Of a stretch of DNA of 64,000 bases, positions 1 through 11,939 are shown piece by piece. The DNA lies in assembly GCA_949752735.1 (NCBI GenBank), contig OX457037.1:35137956-35201955 (forward strand), in the 5' to 3' direction. The translations under genes and the position numbers were made by a program. The notes beneath the pieces were generated by a model. It was not told where the DNA came from and made no database searches. It saw only the letters and a program-made list of their open reading frames with translations. The stretch's first letter is position 1, and each line of letters opens with the position of its first letter. This DNA is from Lumbricus terrestris. Taxonomy: Eukaryota; Annelida; Clitellata; Crassiclitellata; Lumbricidae.

Positions 1-296
1 GAACGCGTCAAAATCTAGTGATGTTGATTAGTTTGAACATAAAACAGCTAACGACTCAAGAGATATTTCAGTTCTCTGAACCCGTTGCATCGTTTTAGTT
101 ACTTGACAGAATGGGTCATAAGAAAACATAGGGGTTGTAATCCCCCCCCCCGCAAAAACAACCGATGACAAAAACACTAAAACTGTCTGATTCTCGATCA
201 TGTGCAGGATTTGCAAGACATTAATACAAAAAGGCCATATACATTATACAATTATACATGTAATGTATACTTGAATACACGCAGACATGCATCCGT

Positions 297-400
297 ACAT
301 GCAAACATACATGCATGCATACATACATACATACATACCTACATACATACCTGCATGCATATGTATACAATACAATACATACATAGTAATGACATTTGCT
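297..400. repeat. CATA/TGCA microsatellite
   Basis: ATACATACATACATACATAC with CATGCATG variants. It lies in the intron before the first visible claudin-like exon. Confidence 0.85.
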
Positions 401-604
401 CTTAGTACATTTTCAGCACCTCACAAATGCGACACTTACAAACAGCACACGGTCATACAATCATACCTGCACCACAGTGCACGCCTATACAACAACAACA
501 GTGTCGAAGACAATAAGCAGCATATAGGAACAATAGGTCTGCTGATGAGGATTGACAACAGTCTCTGCATATTTGTCTGTATGTCTGTCTGTTGAATGTG
601 GCAG

Positions 605-754
605 TGTGGCAGACGTGCGTCATCGGTCTTTTCTTGTTCGCGTTGGCGTTCGGCCCCCTGGCGACGATTCTCTCGCTGTTCGGTCTGTGCTCGACGTCCC
701 TTCAGAAGAAGATCTACTACTTCAACTCAGCCGGGGAGATCTACCTTATCTGCG
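605..754 (+). CDS. Claudin/PMP22-superfamily protein, penultimate coding exon
   Basis: This exon encodes about 50 residues with one hydrophobic segment, TCVIGLFLFALAFGPLATIL, followed by a cytoplasmic-type linker containing LQKKIYYFNSAGEIYLICG. That pattern fits TM2, the short inner loop and the start of TM3 of a claudin/PMP22/EMP-type four-pass membrane protein. The donor is G|GTGAGT at 755 (phase 1). The acceptor is most likely the AG at 603-604, with a second AG at 611-612. Joining to the exon at 4858 gives an uninterrupted frame and completes TM3. The first loop with the claudin W..C..C signature would lie in an exon before the window, so the subfamily (claudin, gamma-subunit-like or TMEM47-like) cannot be chosen. 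Such proteins act at cell junctions or as channel-associated subunits in the plasma membrane. Confidence 0.75.
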
Positions 755-860
755 GTGAGTGGACAATGCACATCCGACGGTTTATATATGGACCCTCTTT
801 GTTGCCGTGGATACCTAATCTAAATCTCACACAATGGTTTCTGTTGCTCCGTTACCATAG

Positions 861-955
861 AAATCGTAATCGTAATCGTAGGCTCGAAATTTCTAAAGCG
901 CTACTCGAAAGCCAAGCGCGGGGCACCAGCTTATTCATGAGCGCTGCGTTGAGTC
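861..955 (-). mobile_element. LINE 3' end fragment
   Basis: Tandem AATCGT units (861-880), then CTCGAAATTTCTAAAGCGCT and ACCAGCTTATTCATGAGCGC, match the 3' end of the LINE at 24137-24230. Only the extreme 3' end was inserted. Confidence 0.7.
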
Positions 956-1333
956 AGAAGGTTATAAAGCATAAACTACAGATAATTAAATGTAAACATT
1001 TCGTGCAGTGCACATAATTATTAGTTATCTATCGAATTTAGATTACTGCGAAGCATTTTTAGATTCCGTTGGATGCAGGTGTTATTAAAAGTCTTACTGC
1101 AACAGGTATTGTAAGCCTGTGATGCGCTTGCTGTTACGTTTTGTCCTCAGCACAGGGCATATAATAATTATTATTATAACTAGACCGCCCAAGTTGCATG
1201 TGTATAAACTATAGGCCCTAATATATTAGTCTGAGCATTTTTTACACTGTTACAAATTCATTCTGATGAACAGGATTCTAGGAAGTAAACATGAGACCGA
1301 TCTGAAATGTTGTCTAGTATATATGCACAGTTT

Positions 1334-1475
1334 TTTGCACGCACGCACACTCACACACAGACACGCACACACGCACACACGCACACTCACACACAGACAC
1401 GCACACACGCACACACGCACACGCACACACAGACACGCACACACGAACACACACACATACACACAAGGGCTAATG
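1334..1475. repeat. CA-rich array (ACACGCACAC units)
   Basis: Interleaved CA and CG dinucleotides with a longer period (CACTCACACACAGACACGCA). The open frames over it in both directions are artefacts. It is intronic to the claudin-like gene. Confidence 0.9.
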
Positions 1476-1619
1476 CACTTAGCTATCAGAGTAGAAATGA
1501 AATGACAAGTCATCCCAGTCATTTTAAGCAGGCATAATAATTATATGGAAGCAGATTTTTATTTATTTAGAAGAATAGCTTCAAAGCCTTCATTCTGTGA
1601 ATCAACCCACGTGGATTTG

Positions 1620-2143
1620 GATATGTGTGTGTGTGCGTGTGTGTGTGCGAGTGTCGGTGTGTATGTGTGTAGGTCTATGTGTATGAATGTGCGTGTATAT
1701 GTGTGCGTGTGTATGTGTATGTGTTGGTGTTTATGTAGGTGCGCGTGTGTATGTATGTGTAAATGTGTCCATATAGGTGTAGGTGTGCGTGTAGGTGTGC
1801 GTGTATGTTTGTGCCTATAGGTGTGTGTGTATGTGTTGGTGTTTATGTAGGTGTGGGTGTGTATGCATATGCATATGTGTGCGCATGTGTGTAGGTGTGC
1901 GTGTAGGAGTGCGTGTGTAACTGTGTATATGTGTGTGTATGTGTGTGTGTGCGTGTGTGTATGTGCCCATATGTGTGCGTGTGTATGTGTAATAAATTGT
2001 GTATATGTGTACGCATGTGTGTAGGGTGTGCGTGTAGGACTGTAGGTGTGCGTGTGTAACTGTGTATATGTGTATGTGTGTGTGTAGGTGTGCGTGTGTG
2101 TAGGTGCATCTGTATTTACTCTTCACCGAGATCAGACTGTAGG

Positions 2144-2182
<39 letters not shown>
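1620..2182. repeat. TG-rich array ending in (TA)n
   Basis: Irregular TGTGTGTATG/TGTAGGTGTGCG units run to 2108, with (TA)n at 2145-2180. One segment of about 150 bp (TGTATGTGTTGGTGTTTATG and following) is duplicated at 1712 and 1829. It is intronic. Confidence 0.9.
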
Positions 2183-2638
2183 GGTGTTTTTAAGGTACAT
2201 GTGAAATTTTCAAATAAAAGATGTTTTAACGACCAAGTGAAATTATCGTGCCAAATCATGTGTAAACTGAATATCTGAAATTATATCTCGATAGCTGAAC
2301 ATTTAGGACTTGCTCAAGAGGACCGAAGTTAGGAACTCGGTTGCATTGCAAGCATTACAATCTATTATTTCAATACATGCGGGCTGCATGCTATAGAACC
2401 CTTCTCAGTGACTAATTCCCAACAAATAAACATTCATGATCATGTAACTGGTATAACGTTGTTTTTGTCACTGGTCATTTGTTGCAAATGGCGGGAAGTG
2501 GTGCTTTTCATTCTTGTATCATATAGCAGGCGCAATGCAAAATTTATTACAAAAAGATGAGAATTAGTTGATAGGCAGTACTGATATTACTTCGGATATG
2601 CAAAGCTGTCTTCACAAAGGAAAGGTTCCCATGCAAGG

Positions 2639-2892
2639 CAGTGGCGTAGCCAAGGGGAGTTTCGGGGGTTAAAACCCCCCATTGGCTTAGGAAATTTTAA
2701 AAAAATTATTTATCCACTTAAATAAGAAAAACCAAACAATTGTTTATAGTAACAATTGTTTTTCCTACTTTATTCTCTTTGTTACTTTATCCCCTTGTTA
2801 TTTACTGTAACACTGTTGGTTTGGTGTCAGAAAGGGCATCCCGCCAGGCCATAAAAACCCCAAAAAATCAGAAATTCTTGGTTACGCCACTG
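2639..2892. mobile_element. MITE, CAGTGGCG family, copy 1
   Basis: The element starts CAGTGGCGTAGCCAAGGG and ends GTTACGCCACTG, with perfect TSD ATGCAAGG (2631-2638, 2893-2900). It lies in the intron of the claudin-like gene. It is non-coding. Confidence 0.9.
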
Positions 2893-2900
2893 ATGCAAGG

Positions 2901-4650
2901 TACTACTCAATTTACGCCTACACCAAGGAATCAGAGTCTGGGTGGCAACCTATAAGAGAGAGTACCAATTGTACTTTTCTATTTGGGAGAGATGATCTTG
3001 CAGTCCTGGCAGCAGAGATTCTTCTGAGCCACAGTTTCCCTTTCTCTTCACTTGAATGACAAGATTATGCCAGATGTTACAGAGACAGGAAGATAATGGT
3101 ATATTTCAAAAGGATGTTACAAAACTATTGGCCATCGTCTTACTCCAATCAGTGACAGCTACTGTCATGCCAGATTTCTATTGGCTGAGATCTGAAACTG
3201 GAGATTGGAAGACAAAATCCTGGCCATGTGTTTTGACACAGTGGGGAGTAAAACGAGTTGCTAGGGCGGCATATGAATGAATCTGGAAGCGAAATTAGGA
3301 AAGGACCTCTTGAACCTTGCCATCGATACCATGTAGGCCTATCTGAAATTGCTCTGGAAAAGTGTTTCACTGCATGATTCTGCAAGGACTCCAGTATTGG
3401 AAGTCTATAGTGAAGAGCTACTAGATCTAATAGTCGTTTTCCAAAGATGAATTCCACTAAGAGAATAAAGTTCAGGTAACCAGGGCCCGTATGCACATGA
3501 GGGTATAACTCGTATATTTGGCTTAAATCTGGCCTATACAGGAATACTGGGTTATTTCCGTATGCACGGCTTGAGATTAGCGAATAAAACTAGGTATAAC
3601 GTTATTCCAATTCCGAGGAAGGAGTACGCCGGCTACTCCCATTGTGAACAATAGACGGCCGACGTTAGCTGGACAGCGCGAACAATAGGCAGCCGTCGAC
3701 ATTTCCCTTGGGCCCGTCTTTAGGTCTGAATCTGTTTACCCCACGCTGCACCGACCGCATATAAATATCTTACACGCATGCGCGCTCCGCTATAACCCAT
3801 TGAATTGGGGGGAAGAGCAAGCGTCATACATCGTCGGGTGCAAGGAATGTGTAGATTAGTTATTCTCGCTGCTATTTTTTCTCGTGCATATGGATACATT
3901 CCAATGGCTATATCGGGAATTGCAAAGCAGCGTTTAGGCACTATATGTGATTACCTTATGCTGTGTCCTGTGCATACCAGCCCTGGTGCATTTCACCGAG
4001 GGCGTTGGATGTCATATGCGATTTACATGATCAAGTTGTGGGTTTTCAGTTATCAATTTTCCAATAAGCAACGTCAGAGCACAGAGAGGATAATCTCGAC
4101 CATCCTACTCTGAAAAAGTTTGGAATCATTTACTTGAAGTGTCACTCTCTGTGACAGCAACTTAGTCTCACGCGAAGTGCTATTTCATCTGTATGTACCT
4201 GAAACAATGAAGCCCAAAGGGGAATCCATACTTGAGTCATCATATCTGACCCTACCTAAGAGTGACGAATGATCTGGCAGGGTGACTTTTATCCAGTCCT
4301 TCAATAAAGGTCCTGGTCAGAAATAAGGAGGAGAAACAATTTGTTCTGCAATGGTCAAGTAAAACCAGATTTTTCAAATGTCCTAAGAGGAATAAACTAT
4401 GACAACTTACAGTATTTCTTTGGATCTTGCCTTATATCTGATGTTTATGTGTTCAAATTTGCTTTGATCTTTGAAAAATACAATGTGTCACAATGTCGCC
4501 TAAGTGGCTATTCTTCCAATGCTTTGAGCAAGTCCTAAATCTATTCCCATTTTCTTCTAATTTGGCAGGTAACTATATTTCTGAAGGTGGAACCCAAAAA
4601 TATATTGGTCGTTATTGACATCGACATTTTAATTTTTAGACACACCCTAA
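2901..4650. other. Unassigned claudin-like intron sequence
   Basis: Short open frames exist on both strands but none has splice support or a recognisable motif. At 3482-3560 an imperfect repeat of CCGTATGCAC occurs twice in inverse context. Nothing else was identified. Confidence 0.5.
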
Positions 4651-4654
4651 TATA

Positions 4655-4676
4655 TATGTATATATATATATATATA

Positions 4677-4768
<92 letters not shown>
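4655..4768. repeat. (TA)n then (GT)n array
   Basis: A pure GT run of about 90 bp lies less than 100 bp upstream of the acceptor of the terminal claudin-like exon. GT/UG runs near acceptors can affect splicing; that is general knowledge, not shown here. Confidence 0.95.
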
Positions 4769-4770
<2 letters not shown>

Positions 4771-4857
4771 TGTGGAGATTAATTCATCGGATAGAGCGAT
4801 GAGCTAACACGGCTGCATCAGCAGCATCTCTCCTCCATCTCTCCATCTTCTTTTCAG

Positions 4858-5072
4858 CTCTCAGCACGATCGTCTCTCTGGCCGTCTACTCAGTGGCCAT
4901 CGAGGTCGAGCGCAAGATGTCAGGACACTCGTACGGATACGGATACGGTCTGGGCTGCGGCGCCGCTGGGTTCTTCTTCGCGGGGGCGATCTGCATGTGT
5001 GTTGATGACGTGGCGCAGACGGCGTCCGAATCCCTATGCAAATGCTGCGACAACGGTGACGTCAGAGTATGA
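4858..5072 (+). CDS. Claudin/PMP22-superfamily protein, terminal coding exon
   Basis: This is the terminal exon of the gene whose previous exon ends at 754. The acceptor TTTTCAG at 4851-4857 follows a pyrimidine tract, and phase 1 is restored as Gly-Ala. It encodes the rest of TM3 (ALSTIVSLAVYSVAIEV), a short outer loop rich in Gly and Tyr (SYGYGYGLG), TM4 (CGAAGFFFAGAICMCV) and a Cys-rich tail containing CKCC, ending at TGA 5070-5072. A G-rich stretch just before TM4 is usual for claudin-like proteins. The CKCC cluster could be palmitoylated; that is inference from family behaviour. The intron before this exon (755-4857) holds CA/TG arrays and a 254-bp MITE. AT-rich DNA after the stop probably includes the 3' UTR, but no single poly(A) signal is decisive. 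Confidence 0.75.
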
Positions 5073-6030
5073 CGTCATTGCACGTCATCTTCGCTGTCCG
5101 TGCTGCCATGCAATATGGCGGCCGTGCTCTTTCGATCCTTATGATATGCACGCCTGAGTTCTTTTTATATTTCGTCAAATGATCTGTTGTAAATAATTAT
5201 TATTATTGGCTGCATGGCCTCCATCTTTGTTTTTTTTCTTTTCGTCCGGAAAAGACAACGCCATCTTTATGCAAATGTGTGCTACGTCATGCTAAAGCAA
5301 GTAAGCGTTGTATTTTCTGTTGTTGTCATGGTAACGCCGTCATAACCGCACTGCATTGTGGTATGTAGCTTTGTGTCGTTTCGATTGTTACTGTTGACGT
5401 ACTTCTGATGTCTTCAAGCTGAAAAAATATTATTGCGAATTTAAATGGATCGTTAGCCTACGTATATATGAGTCGTGACATGAACGAACACAATTTCGTC
5501 TTTGCTAATTTCGAGATATCGTATTAATATGACTGTGCTGATCATATTTATATATTATGCTGTCTATGCTATTTCTCAGAAGCCTTTATTTATATATTTT
5601 TCAATTGATTCTATTGCTTCTATACATATAAAATATGAAGTGTAACACTGTTGTGGTTCGTGTGATTACATTCGCAGCTGGATTAGCTTACTGGGTCTAT
5701 ACCTACAAACGCTTTATACGGTCTAAGTCTAAATTATAATCGGACAGAGGTTAAAGTGCCATACACCTTCGCGCCGTAGTCAGCATATTCCGTGTCTTCT
5801 CGCACTACCAGCCCGGAAAAAATTTCTTGGGATACCCTAACCAACCAGGGGCGTATAACCAGTCTTTCGAAAGTGGGGTGTTTATTAAATGTTTTTAATG
5901 ACTAAGGGAGTCTATAGTGCACCATTGCTCGACACCTCCAATCCTCCCTATTTATAGGCCTACCCAAATGAAAGCTCAACAGATTTGAACAAATTGTGTG
6001 GGTCATATTTTTCACTGTGTGGTGGTTCAG
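5073..6030. other. Probable 3' UTR and intergenic DNA
   Basis: After the claudin-like stop the sequence becomes AT-rich (5160-5740) with several ATATAAAATATG-like weak poly(A) candidates near 5630. I see no gene. Confidence 0.4.
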
Positions 6031-6042
6031 ACCACCCCCAAC

Positions 6043-6197
6043 CAGTGGCGTAGCCAGGAATTTTTGATGGGGGGTTTATGGCCGGAAACCCTGTTTTTTG
6101 CAATTGTTTCTTACTTAAATGGAAAAATAACCTAAAAAACCTTTTCCCGGAGCCAATGGGGGGGTTAACCCCCGAAACCCCCTTGCCTACGCCACTG
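6043..6197. mobile_element. MITE, CAGTGGCG family, copy 2
   Basis: It is 155 bp with ends CAGTGGCGTAGCCAGG and CCTACGCCACTG and perfect TSD CCCCCAAC (6035-6042, 6198-6205). Confidence 0.9.
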
Positions 6198-6461
6198 CCC
6201 CCAACAACCCCCGGTGGCAACGCCATTGGCACTACCCTCTTAGTGTTCGACCGGACTTAACCTGGATTTTGGCTTGCACGACGATTTTTATTTCTGGTCG
6301 TCAATTTTTATGCACGAGAACACAAGACTATAATATCGGGGACCGGCTTTATACATGTAGTGCTTTTGGACAGTCGACTTTTCGATCTAATGATGACACT
6401 AACCATAGATAGATTAACCCTAGCCCCACCGACACGCACGAAGTCTGACCTTACCATTACC

Positions 6462-6604
6462 CAGGGTGAGAATTGCCGGAGGGGATTTGGGGGTTTCGAC
6501 CCCCAGTCTTTCTTAGAGCCCCATAGTAAGGCCTGTTTTTCATACCCCACTTCAAAGTGGATAATGGTTCAACCCTTAGATATTTTTCCAAAATTCTTAC
6601 ACTG
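6462..6604. mobile_element. About 140-bp MITE (CAGGGTGAGAATT), copy 1
   Basis: It is 143 bp with perfect TSD CCATTACC (6454-6461, 6605-6612). It shares CCCCAGTCTTTCTTAG and GCCCCATAGTAA with the copies at 7452 and 58089. Confidence 0.9.
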
Positions 6605-6619
6605 CCATTACCGACACTT

Positions 6620-7197
6620 AGGCCCTAAGTCACCAATAACATGATTATGCCAATGGGCTCAAGCCAGATAAGTTCTTAAATTAGATAGGCCTAATAGTAA
6701 TAATAATTATTATTATATTCGAATTACAATTATTTCACAAGGTTGAATGAGTTAGAAGTTGCAACCGTCGCACGATGTCTATTCTTCTCGCAAGCGGAAA
6801 AGAATCAAAAGATGGCGGTGATCTTTCATTTTTATGACATCTAGATTACGACGCAGCGATCATCAGACGGAAAATTAAGCTCCGTCTGAATGGTATTTCT
6901 GCTGAAGCCGGAACGTTTTTGTGATCGGCGATCGTACGATGTTCGGGCTATTTTTTGAGTATAATTTGTGCGACGTTATCGCAAACAACCAGCATATCGT
7001 TTGGTGAATGACCAAATCGCACTAAATACGGTGAGGAAAAAGTAGATCGCAGACCCCAGCGCCACACGTGATTGTCTACCATAAAAAAGTAGTCCCACGT
7101 CGACTCCCGGACTCCGCTGCAGTCAGAATGTGTGACTAACTTTAGAATAGTCCACCATCTTCGCAATGAGCCGTTGATGACGTCACAAGGCATGTTG
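6620..7197. other. Unassigned DNA
   Basis: The frame at 6948-7202 on the minus strand lacks any recognisable motif. Nothing supportable. Confidence 0.4.
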
Positions 7198-7205
7198 CTC
7201 ATAGC

Positions 7206-7383
7206 CAGTGCTTAAAGTGTGGAAATCTAAGTGCCTGGACGCCCCTTACCTTTCCAAAAGAAGTGCCTGGACGCCCCTTACCTTTCCAGTCAGTGCTGGC
7301 CAATATGTGGCAGGACGTTGTTCAAATTTTAAAATAAGTGCATGGACGCCGTCCATGACCGTCCAGGCACACTTTAAGCCCTG
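7206..7383. mobile_element. 178-bp MITE (CAGKGCTTAAAGTGTG), copy 1
   Basis: It starts CAGTGCTTAAAGTGTGG and ends CACACTTTAAGCCCTG with perfect TSD CTCATAGC (7198-7205, 7384-7391). An internal direct repeat AAGTGCCTGGACGCCCCTTA is present twice. The second full copy at 36213 has the same length. Confidence 0.92.
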
Positions 7384-7451
7384 CTCATAGCACCGTTGAA
7401 GCAACTCATTTTGGCTGCATTATCGTACATGTACGTAGAGAGACCTACGTC

Positions 7452-7595
7452 CAGTGTGAGAATTGTGGAAAAATAACTGGGGAGGGGTTGGACTATGATT
7501 CACTTGGAATTGGGGCGTGAAAAACACACTTTACTATGGGACTCTAAGAAAGACTGGGAGTTGAAATCCTCAAACTTTCGGCAATTCTCACTCTG
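7452..7595. mobile_element. About 140-bp MITE, copy 2
   Basis: It is 144 bp, starting CAGTGTGAGAATTGTGG and ending GGCAATTCTCACTCTG; flanks CCTACGTC and GTTACGTC match 6 of 8. It is in opposite orientation to copy 1. Confidence 0.8.
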
Positions 7596-7609
7596 GTTAC
7601 GTCACAAGT

Positions 7610-8317
7610 CAAGGCCCTTTCAAAATTGAGCGGACCAGAAATGTTAACTAGTCAACAGGCATCAATGCGTGTCGATGCATACAGTTTGTTATTTATTCTG
7701 TGACTTAAACGTCATTAAAAATCATAACTGTAATTATTTGAGAAATGAGATTTTCACGTTATTCGTACTCGACGCTGTGCAATCGTCTCATTCGCTGCCT
7801 GCGGTCGTCGTTTGGCGAAGGCGAGTCATCATGGCGACAGACGGACGAGTAGGGATAACAGCGTTGACGATAAAACGTCAACAGAATCCACGACAGATCC
7901 ACATAAATCTTCGCCTCTGATGGGGGACTCGACGGCGGAAACGATCTCATGCTTACTTTCTGCTTAGTCTGTGCTTTTCAACGCTGCACTGCACTTAGAT
8001 GGCACGCAAATTAGGCTTAAACGTAGACCTATCGAGAATTCCCGTTCAAAACGAAATTTCCCTATAGCCTACGGTATTACTTTAGGCCTAGGTAGGCTAA
8101 ACGGGCAATGTTAGTTAGGGTTATGGTTTGAACAAGTGCTTCTACTTGCTATTTGCTTAATTTCCAACATCTTCAGCTTCCATCTTGCAAGAGAAATCTT
8201 AAGATTGACCAAGAATGTGCTGTCCAATGCGCCACAGGCGCTTCCCAAAATAAGAGACTTTAGAATTAGGTATAAATTAACTCCCTCTTACATGTAGCTT
8301 AATTTGTACAATGTAGC
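7610..8317. other. Unassigned DNA
   Basis: No repeats with clear ends and no credible exon. TAGGCCTA-type words occur around 8080-8100. Confidence 0.4.
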
Positions 8318-8320
8318 CTA

Positions 8321-8752
8321 GGGGCCGTCCATAAAGTACGTCACGCTCCAGGGGGAGGGAGGGGGTGTAAGAAAGTGTGACAGTTTGTGACAGGGGGAGG
8401 GGTCAGGTCATGTGTGACGTCACACATTTATTTTTTAAATTCTTTTATATTTTTTTGTTTTTAGTACCTAAAATCCGACCCGGCCCGGCCAGGCGTGTCT
8501 AAAACCCGGCCTGGCGGGATAAAAGTTGATTTCCCGTCACTATCAAAGCGTTTTGGGGACACACGTCACTCACTATCAGAGGGATTAGGGATAGTATCCT
8601 AGGGTTTAGAGGGTTAGGTAAATGGTTGTTGTTAAATTTTTTGTTCGAAAGTGTGACGTACTTTGGGGGGGGGGTCCGAGATTTGTGACAGTTTGTGACA
8701 GGGGGGGTCAAAAATGGTCAAAAAAAGCGTGACGTACTTTATGGACGGCCCC
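8321..8752. mobile_element. Inverted-repeat transposon with perfect 27-bp ends
   Basis: The first and last 27 bp are exact reverse complements (start GGGGCCGTCCATAAAGTACG). The flanks share CTA (8318-8320 and 8753-8755), so a 3-bp TSD is likely, as in PIF/Harbinger-like elements. Subterminal GTGACAGTTTGTGACAGGGG is repeated near both ends. It is non-coding. Related single or degenerate ends are at 43322-43462 and near 24003. Confidence 0.8.
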
Positions 8753-8877
8753 CTACATCGGGTGAAAGTAAATGCATTATTTCATTTTCACATTATTTCA
8801 TTTCGGGGGTGTACAAACACCCAAAACACCCCATAAATAAGGTCTTGCTGCTTTTGCAATTGAAATAGGTTGATTGC

Positions 8878-9271
8878 CATGGGCGGAGACTTAGGGGGCA
8901 GCGGAGGTCCCTCAATGTTTGTGGTGGGGGGACTGTCCATGCATTTGTCCCCTCCCCCAATACTTAAGCGTTAGGACACGCATACGGTTTATTGGTGGAT
9001 ATAGGCCTACTGGTAACGTTGTAACAAGAGATTTCCGACCATGAAAAAAATGGTATGTTTTCTGTAAATTTCGACCAAATGACTAAAAAAAGGTCATCAG
9101 CTATTTTGGCAGGAAAAAGGTATTTTTCGGGAAATTTCGACGATGAAATGGAAAATGTCGTCGGTCGGCGACTCATCGTCCGACGAATTGTCGCGCTTCG
9201 GCGATTCTCCTTCGGCGGCGTTCGGCCGATCGTTCTTACCACCCAACTTTTAGACCAAGTCTCCGCCTATG
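8878..9271. mobile_element. MITE, CATGGGCGGAGAC family, copy 1
   Basis: It starts CATGGGCGGAGACTTAGGGG and ends CCAAGTCTCCGCCTATG; flanks TTGATTGC and TAGATTGC match 7 of 8. It contains a segment AAATGACTAAAAAAAGGTC also seen in copy 2. The open frame crossing 9055-9705 is an artefact of this MITE plus the adjoining SINE. Confidence 0.85.
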
Positions 9272-9384
9272 TAGATTGCGCAGCCTTCTCAAGTAGGCCT
9301 ATGTTTATAGGTCGTAGAGGCCTATTTCGCTTGAAATCTGTCTTGACTTTATATCAGCGAAATTTATTTATTTTTTTTTTATAT

Positions 9385-9600
9385 TTTTTTCTGCATTTCT
9401 ACTGCGCCCATTCAAGCTCTTTACTCAGAGCCGCTCCCTACTACAGAGCGGACACCGCGTCGAAGTTTAGCACCAAAGCGCATGAGCAACTGCGAGTCAA
9501 GGACTTTCTCAAGGTCCCTTCTCTTCAGTTTGAGGTGGATTCGAACCTGGAATCCTCCAGATTCAAGGCACCGACACCGTCACTACATCACCACAAAATT
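9385..9600 (-). mobile_element. tRNA-derived SINE, minus orientation
   Basis: Read on the minus strand it has the B box CCAGGTTCGAATCC, then the shared body (GTGTCCGCTCTGTAGTAGGG) and the tail near 9385-9410. The open frame over it is not a gene. Confidence 0.75.
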
Positions 9601-9719
9601 ATACTAGTAGGCCTAACAGCCAAGGCCGTATTTAGCGAAGAGGTGAATTCCACTCATTTTTATACACACAGACAATGGCAATATTTTGTTAAAACAGTTA
9701 TATGATCCAACATTCCAGC

Positions 9720-10629
9720 TGATCAGTGATCATATCCAAAAGACATTTAACAAGAATTACATGTAGCTGTCAACTTGTCAAGTTATAGGATGATAACTTG
9801 AATTAGACACATGTTTCAATACGAATTATTCTGGCCAGTGTTGGTTGAAAACCCACTCACCGCGACAAGGTCCTGGCCAACGAGTGAGGGGTTAGTAACA
9901 ACATTATGAGATCAATGATGTTAGTTGTGCCAGATCCACAGGTCAAGGGTGGGCTTGGTAACAGCCAGAAATAATGATTTCATCGAATTTCCCAGAAAAT
10001 GAGCAAAATCTCCTTAGGTTGTCTTGTTAACTGAAACAGTAATTCTGTAACACTAGCTCTGAATTTCGTTTAACAACGCTTAACAATGGAATTTTATTGA
10101 ATTTTTCAGGCATAATATTTTCATTGGGTTATCTGAAATTAGTTAATTAGGCTACTCGGTTTAGTTTTCTTTCTGCAATTAAGCAACAAAATAAATTGTA
10201 AACATTTTGCTTTAAGAGTTGGAAACATTTTAAAACTGAAAACATTGCAAATACCTAAATTTTTGTAAAAGTTGCAAGCAAATTTACAATTTTTTTTATT
10301 TCTATGAAGCTGAAAGGTATTGCAGTTTCTTAAATGTTAAGAGCTGCAGCTGGATGCAACAATATTTTATCATGATCATCAGAATATATTACTACGCTTG
10401 TAAACCTCCAAAGGAGTATTTAAATTCTGCAAAACAGGGCTGCATACTTTTTTTACAGAAGTTTCAGGGGTATCAATTACATTTATATTAGATATATTTA
10501 CAATATCGTGGATCTGACACGTGGTGTTAGTAAATTTAAAAATAGGTCTATAGTTCAGTTCGTTTTATAAGTTCTGCAGAGTTTATCAAACAGTTCATTC
10601 TGAATGTGAACGGCGATAGTTGAATGCCA
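9720..10629. other. Unassigned AT-rich DNA
   Basis: Low GC, no open frame of interest, no terminal repeats recognised. Confidence 0.4.
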
Positions 10630-10679
10630 TCATTCTGCACAAGGTTTTCGTTTGAGAAGATGTTGTTTCAAACTTCTGG

Positions 10680-11165
10680 ACAATTGTTTTTCGCAGGACA
10701 GCATTTCTTTTGAAGCATGGATTCTAATGTTCGAAACTTCCAATTGTCTTTTGCAGATCTTCATGTTTCTTGACGCATGGATGTCTAAACTTCCAATTGT
10801 CTTTTGCAGATCATCATTTCTTTTGAAGCATGGCTGTCGGATGTTCCAAACTTTCAATTGTCTTTTGCAGATCATCATTTTTTAAGCATGGCTGTCGGAT
10901 GTTCCAAACTTTCAATTGTCTTTTGCAGATCATCATGTTTCTTGACGCATGGATGTCTAAACTTCCAATTGTCTTTTGCAGATCATCATTTCTTTTGAAG
11001 CATGGCTGTCGGATGTTCCAAACTTCCAATTGTCTTTTGCAGATCATCAGTTCTTTTGAAGCATGGCTGTCGGATGTTCCAAACTTCCAATTATTGTCTT
11101 TTGCAGATCATCAGTTCTTTTGAAGCATGGCTGTCGGATGTTACAAACTTCCAATTGTCTTTGAT
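10680..11165. repeat. Minisatellite, unit about 62 bp
   Basis: About eight diverged units contain CCAATTGTCTTTTGCAGATC, then ATCATTTCTTTTGAAGCATG and GCTGTCGGATGTTCC; two shorter variants have GACGCATGGATGTCTAAAC. The unit length is not a multiple of three and frames change between units, so it is not a coding repeat. Every unit contains TTTTGCAG, which looks like a 3' splice site. Confidence 0.85.
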
Positions 11166-11782
11166 TGCAGTATTAGTTTCTCTTGCAGTATAAATGTCGG
11201 TTTTCGTTTTTTTCTCCTGGTCGTGTCACTGCTTTCAAGTTGGTCTCGACCTGCTTCTTGTGGTGAGGATGGAAACGACGTTCGCAGAAGATGGACATAA
11301 ATGAGATCATGCTAAGCTACCATGCCTTGTATTAAATAATGTTCAGTATTTCTTATGCACTATAAAATGTTCAACCAATAAACTGTCTCAAAGAAACAAA
11401 ACCGAAAAATGTATATTTCAAATACCTGATGTCTCCTTCTTCTCAGAGCTTTGCTTTGTTGTAATGCTGTTCATAGGGAAGCTGACTTTCTAGATTTTAT
11501 TTGTTGAAAACAATCCTGTTGGCATTCAATTACTCTCAGATAGAAAAGTTGAAAGGCTAAGTTTAAATAAACATACAATTTGCAAAAAAATGAGAATTTC
11601 ACATACCTGGTGTCTTCTGCCCAGAACTTTGCTTTGTTGGCTTTGCGGTAATGTTGTCCATTGCGAAGTTGACTTTCTGGATTTTTTATTTTTATTTTTT
11701 GCTGAAAACAACCCGGCCAAGCAACTTTCAATTACTGTACAACTAGATATGGTGCTCTGAAGATGGACGGGACGATAAATAA

Positions 11783-11787
<5 letters not shown>

Positions 11788-11866
<79 letters not shown>
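11788..11866. repeat. (ATA)n microsatellite
   Basis: A pure ATA run of about 26 units. Confidence 0.95.
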
Positions 11867-11868
<2 letters not shown>

Positions 11869-11939
11869 TAAAACTAAGTATAAATATTAAATAGACAAAC
11901 TTCAGCTCAATTCTTTATAAGTTTTTGTTCTTAAAGAAA

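Noticed and set aside
9055..9705. 216-codon plus-strand open frame
   Set aside because: It runs across the end of a MITE (to 9271) and a reverse SINE (9385-9600), so the frame is accidental.
10680..11165. CRISPR-like or coding tandem repeat
   Set aside because: Units are contiguous without unique spacers, diverged, and not a multiple of three; the genome is animal.
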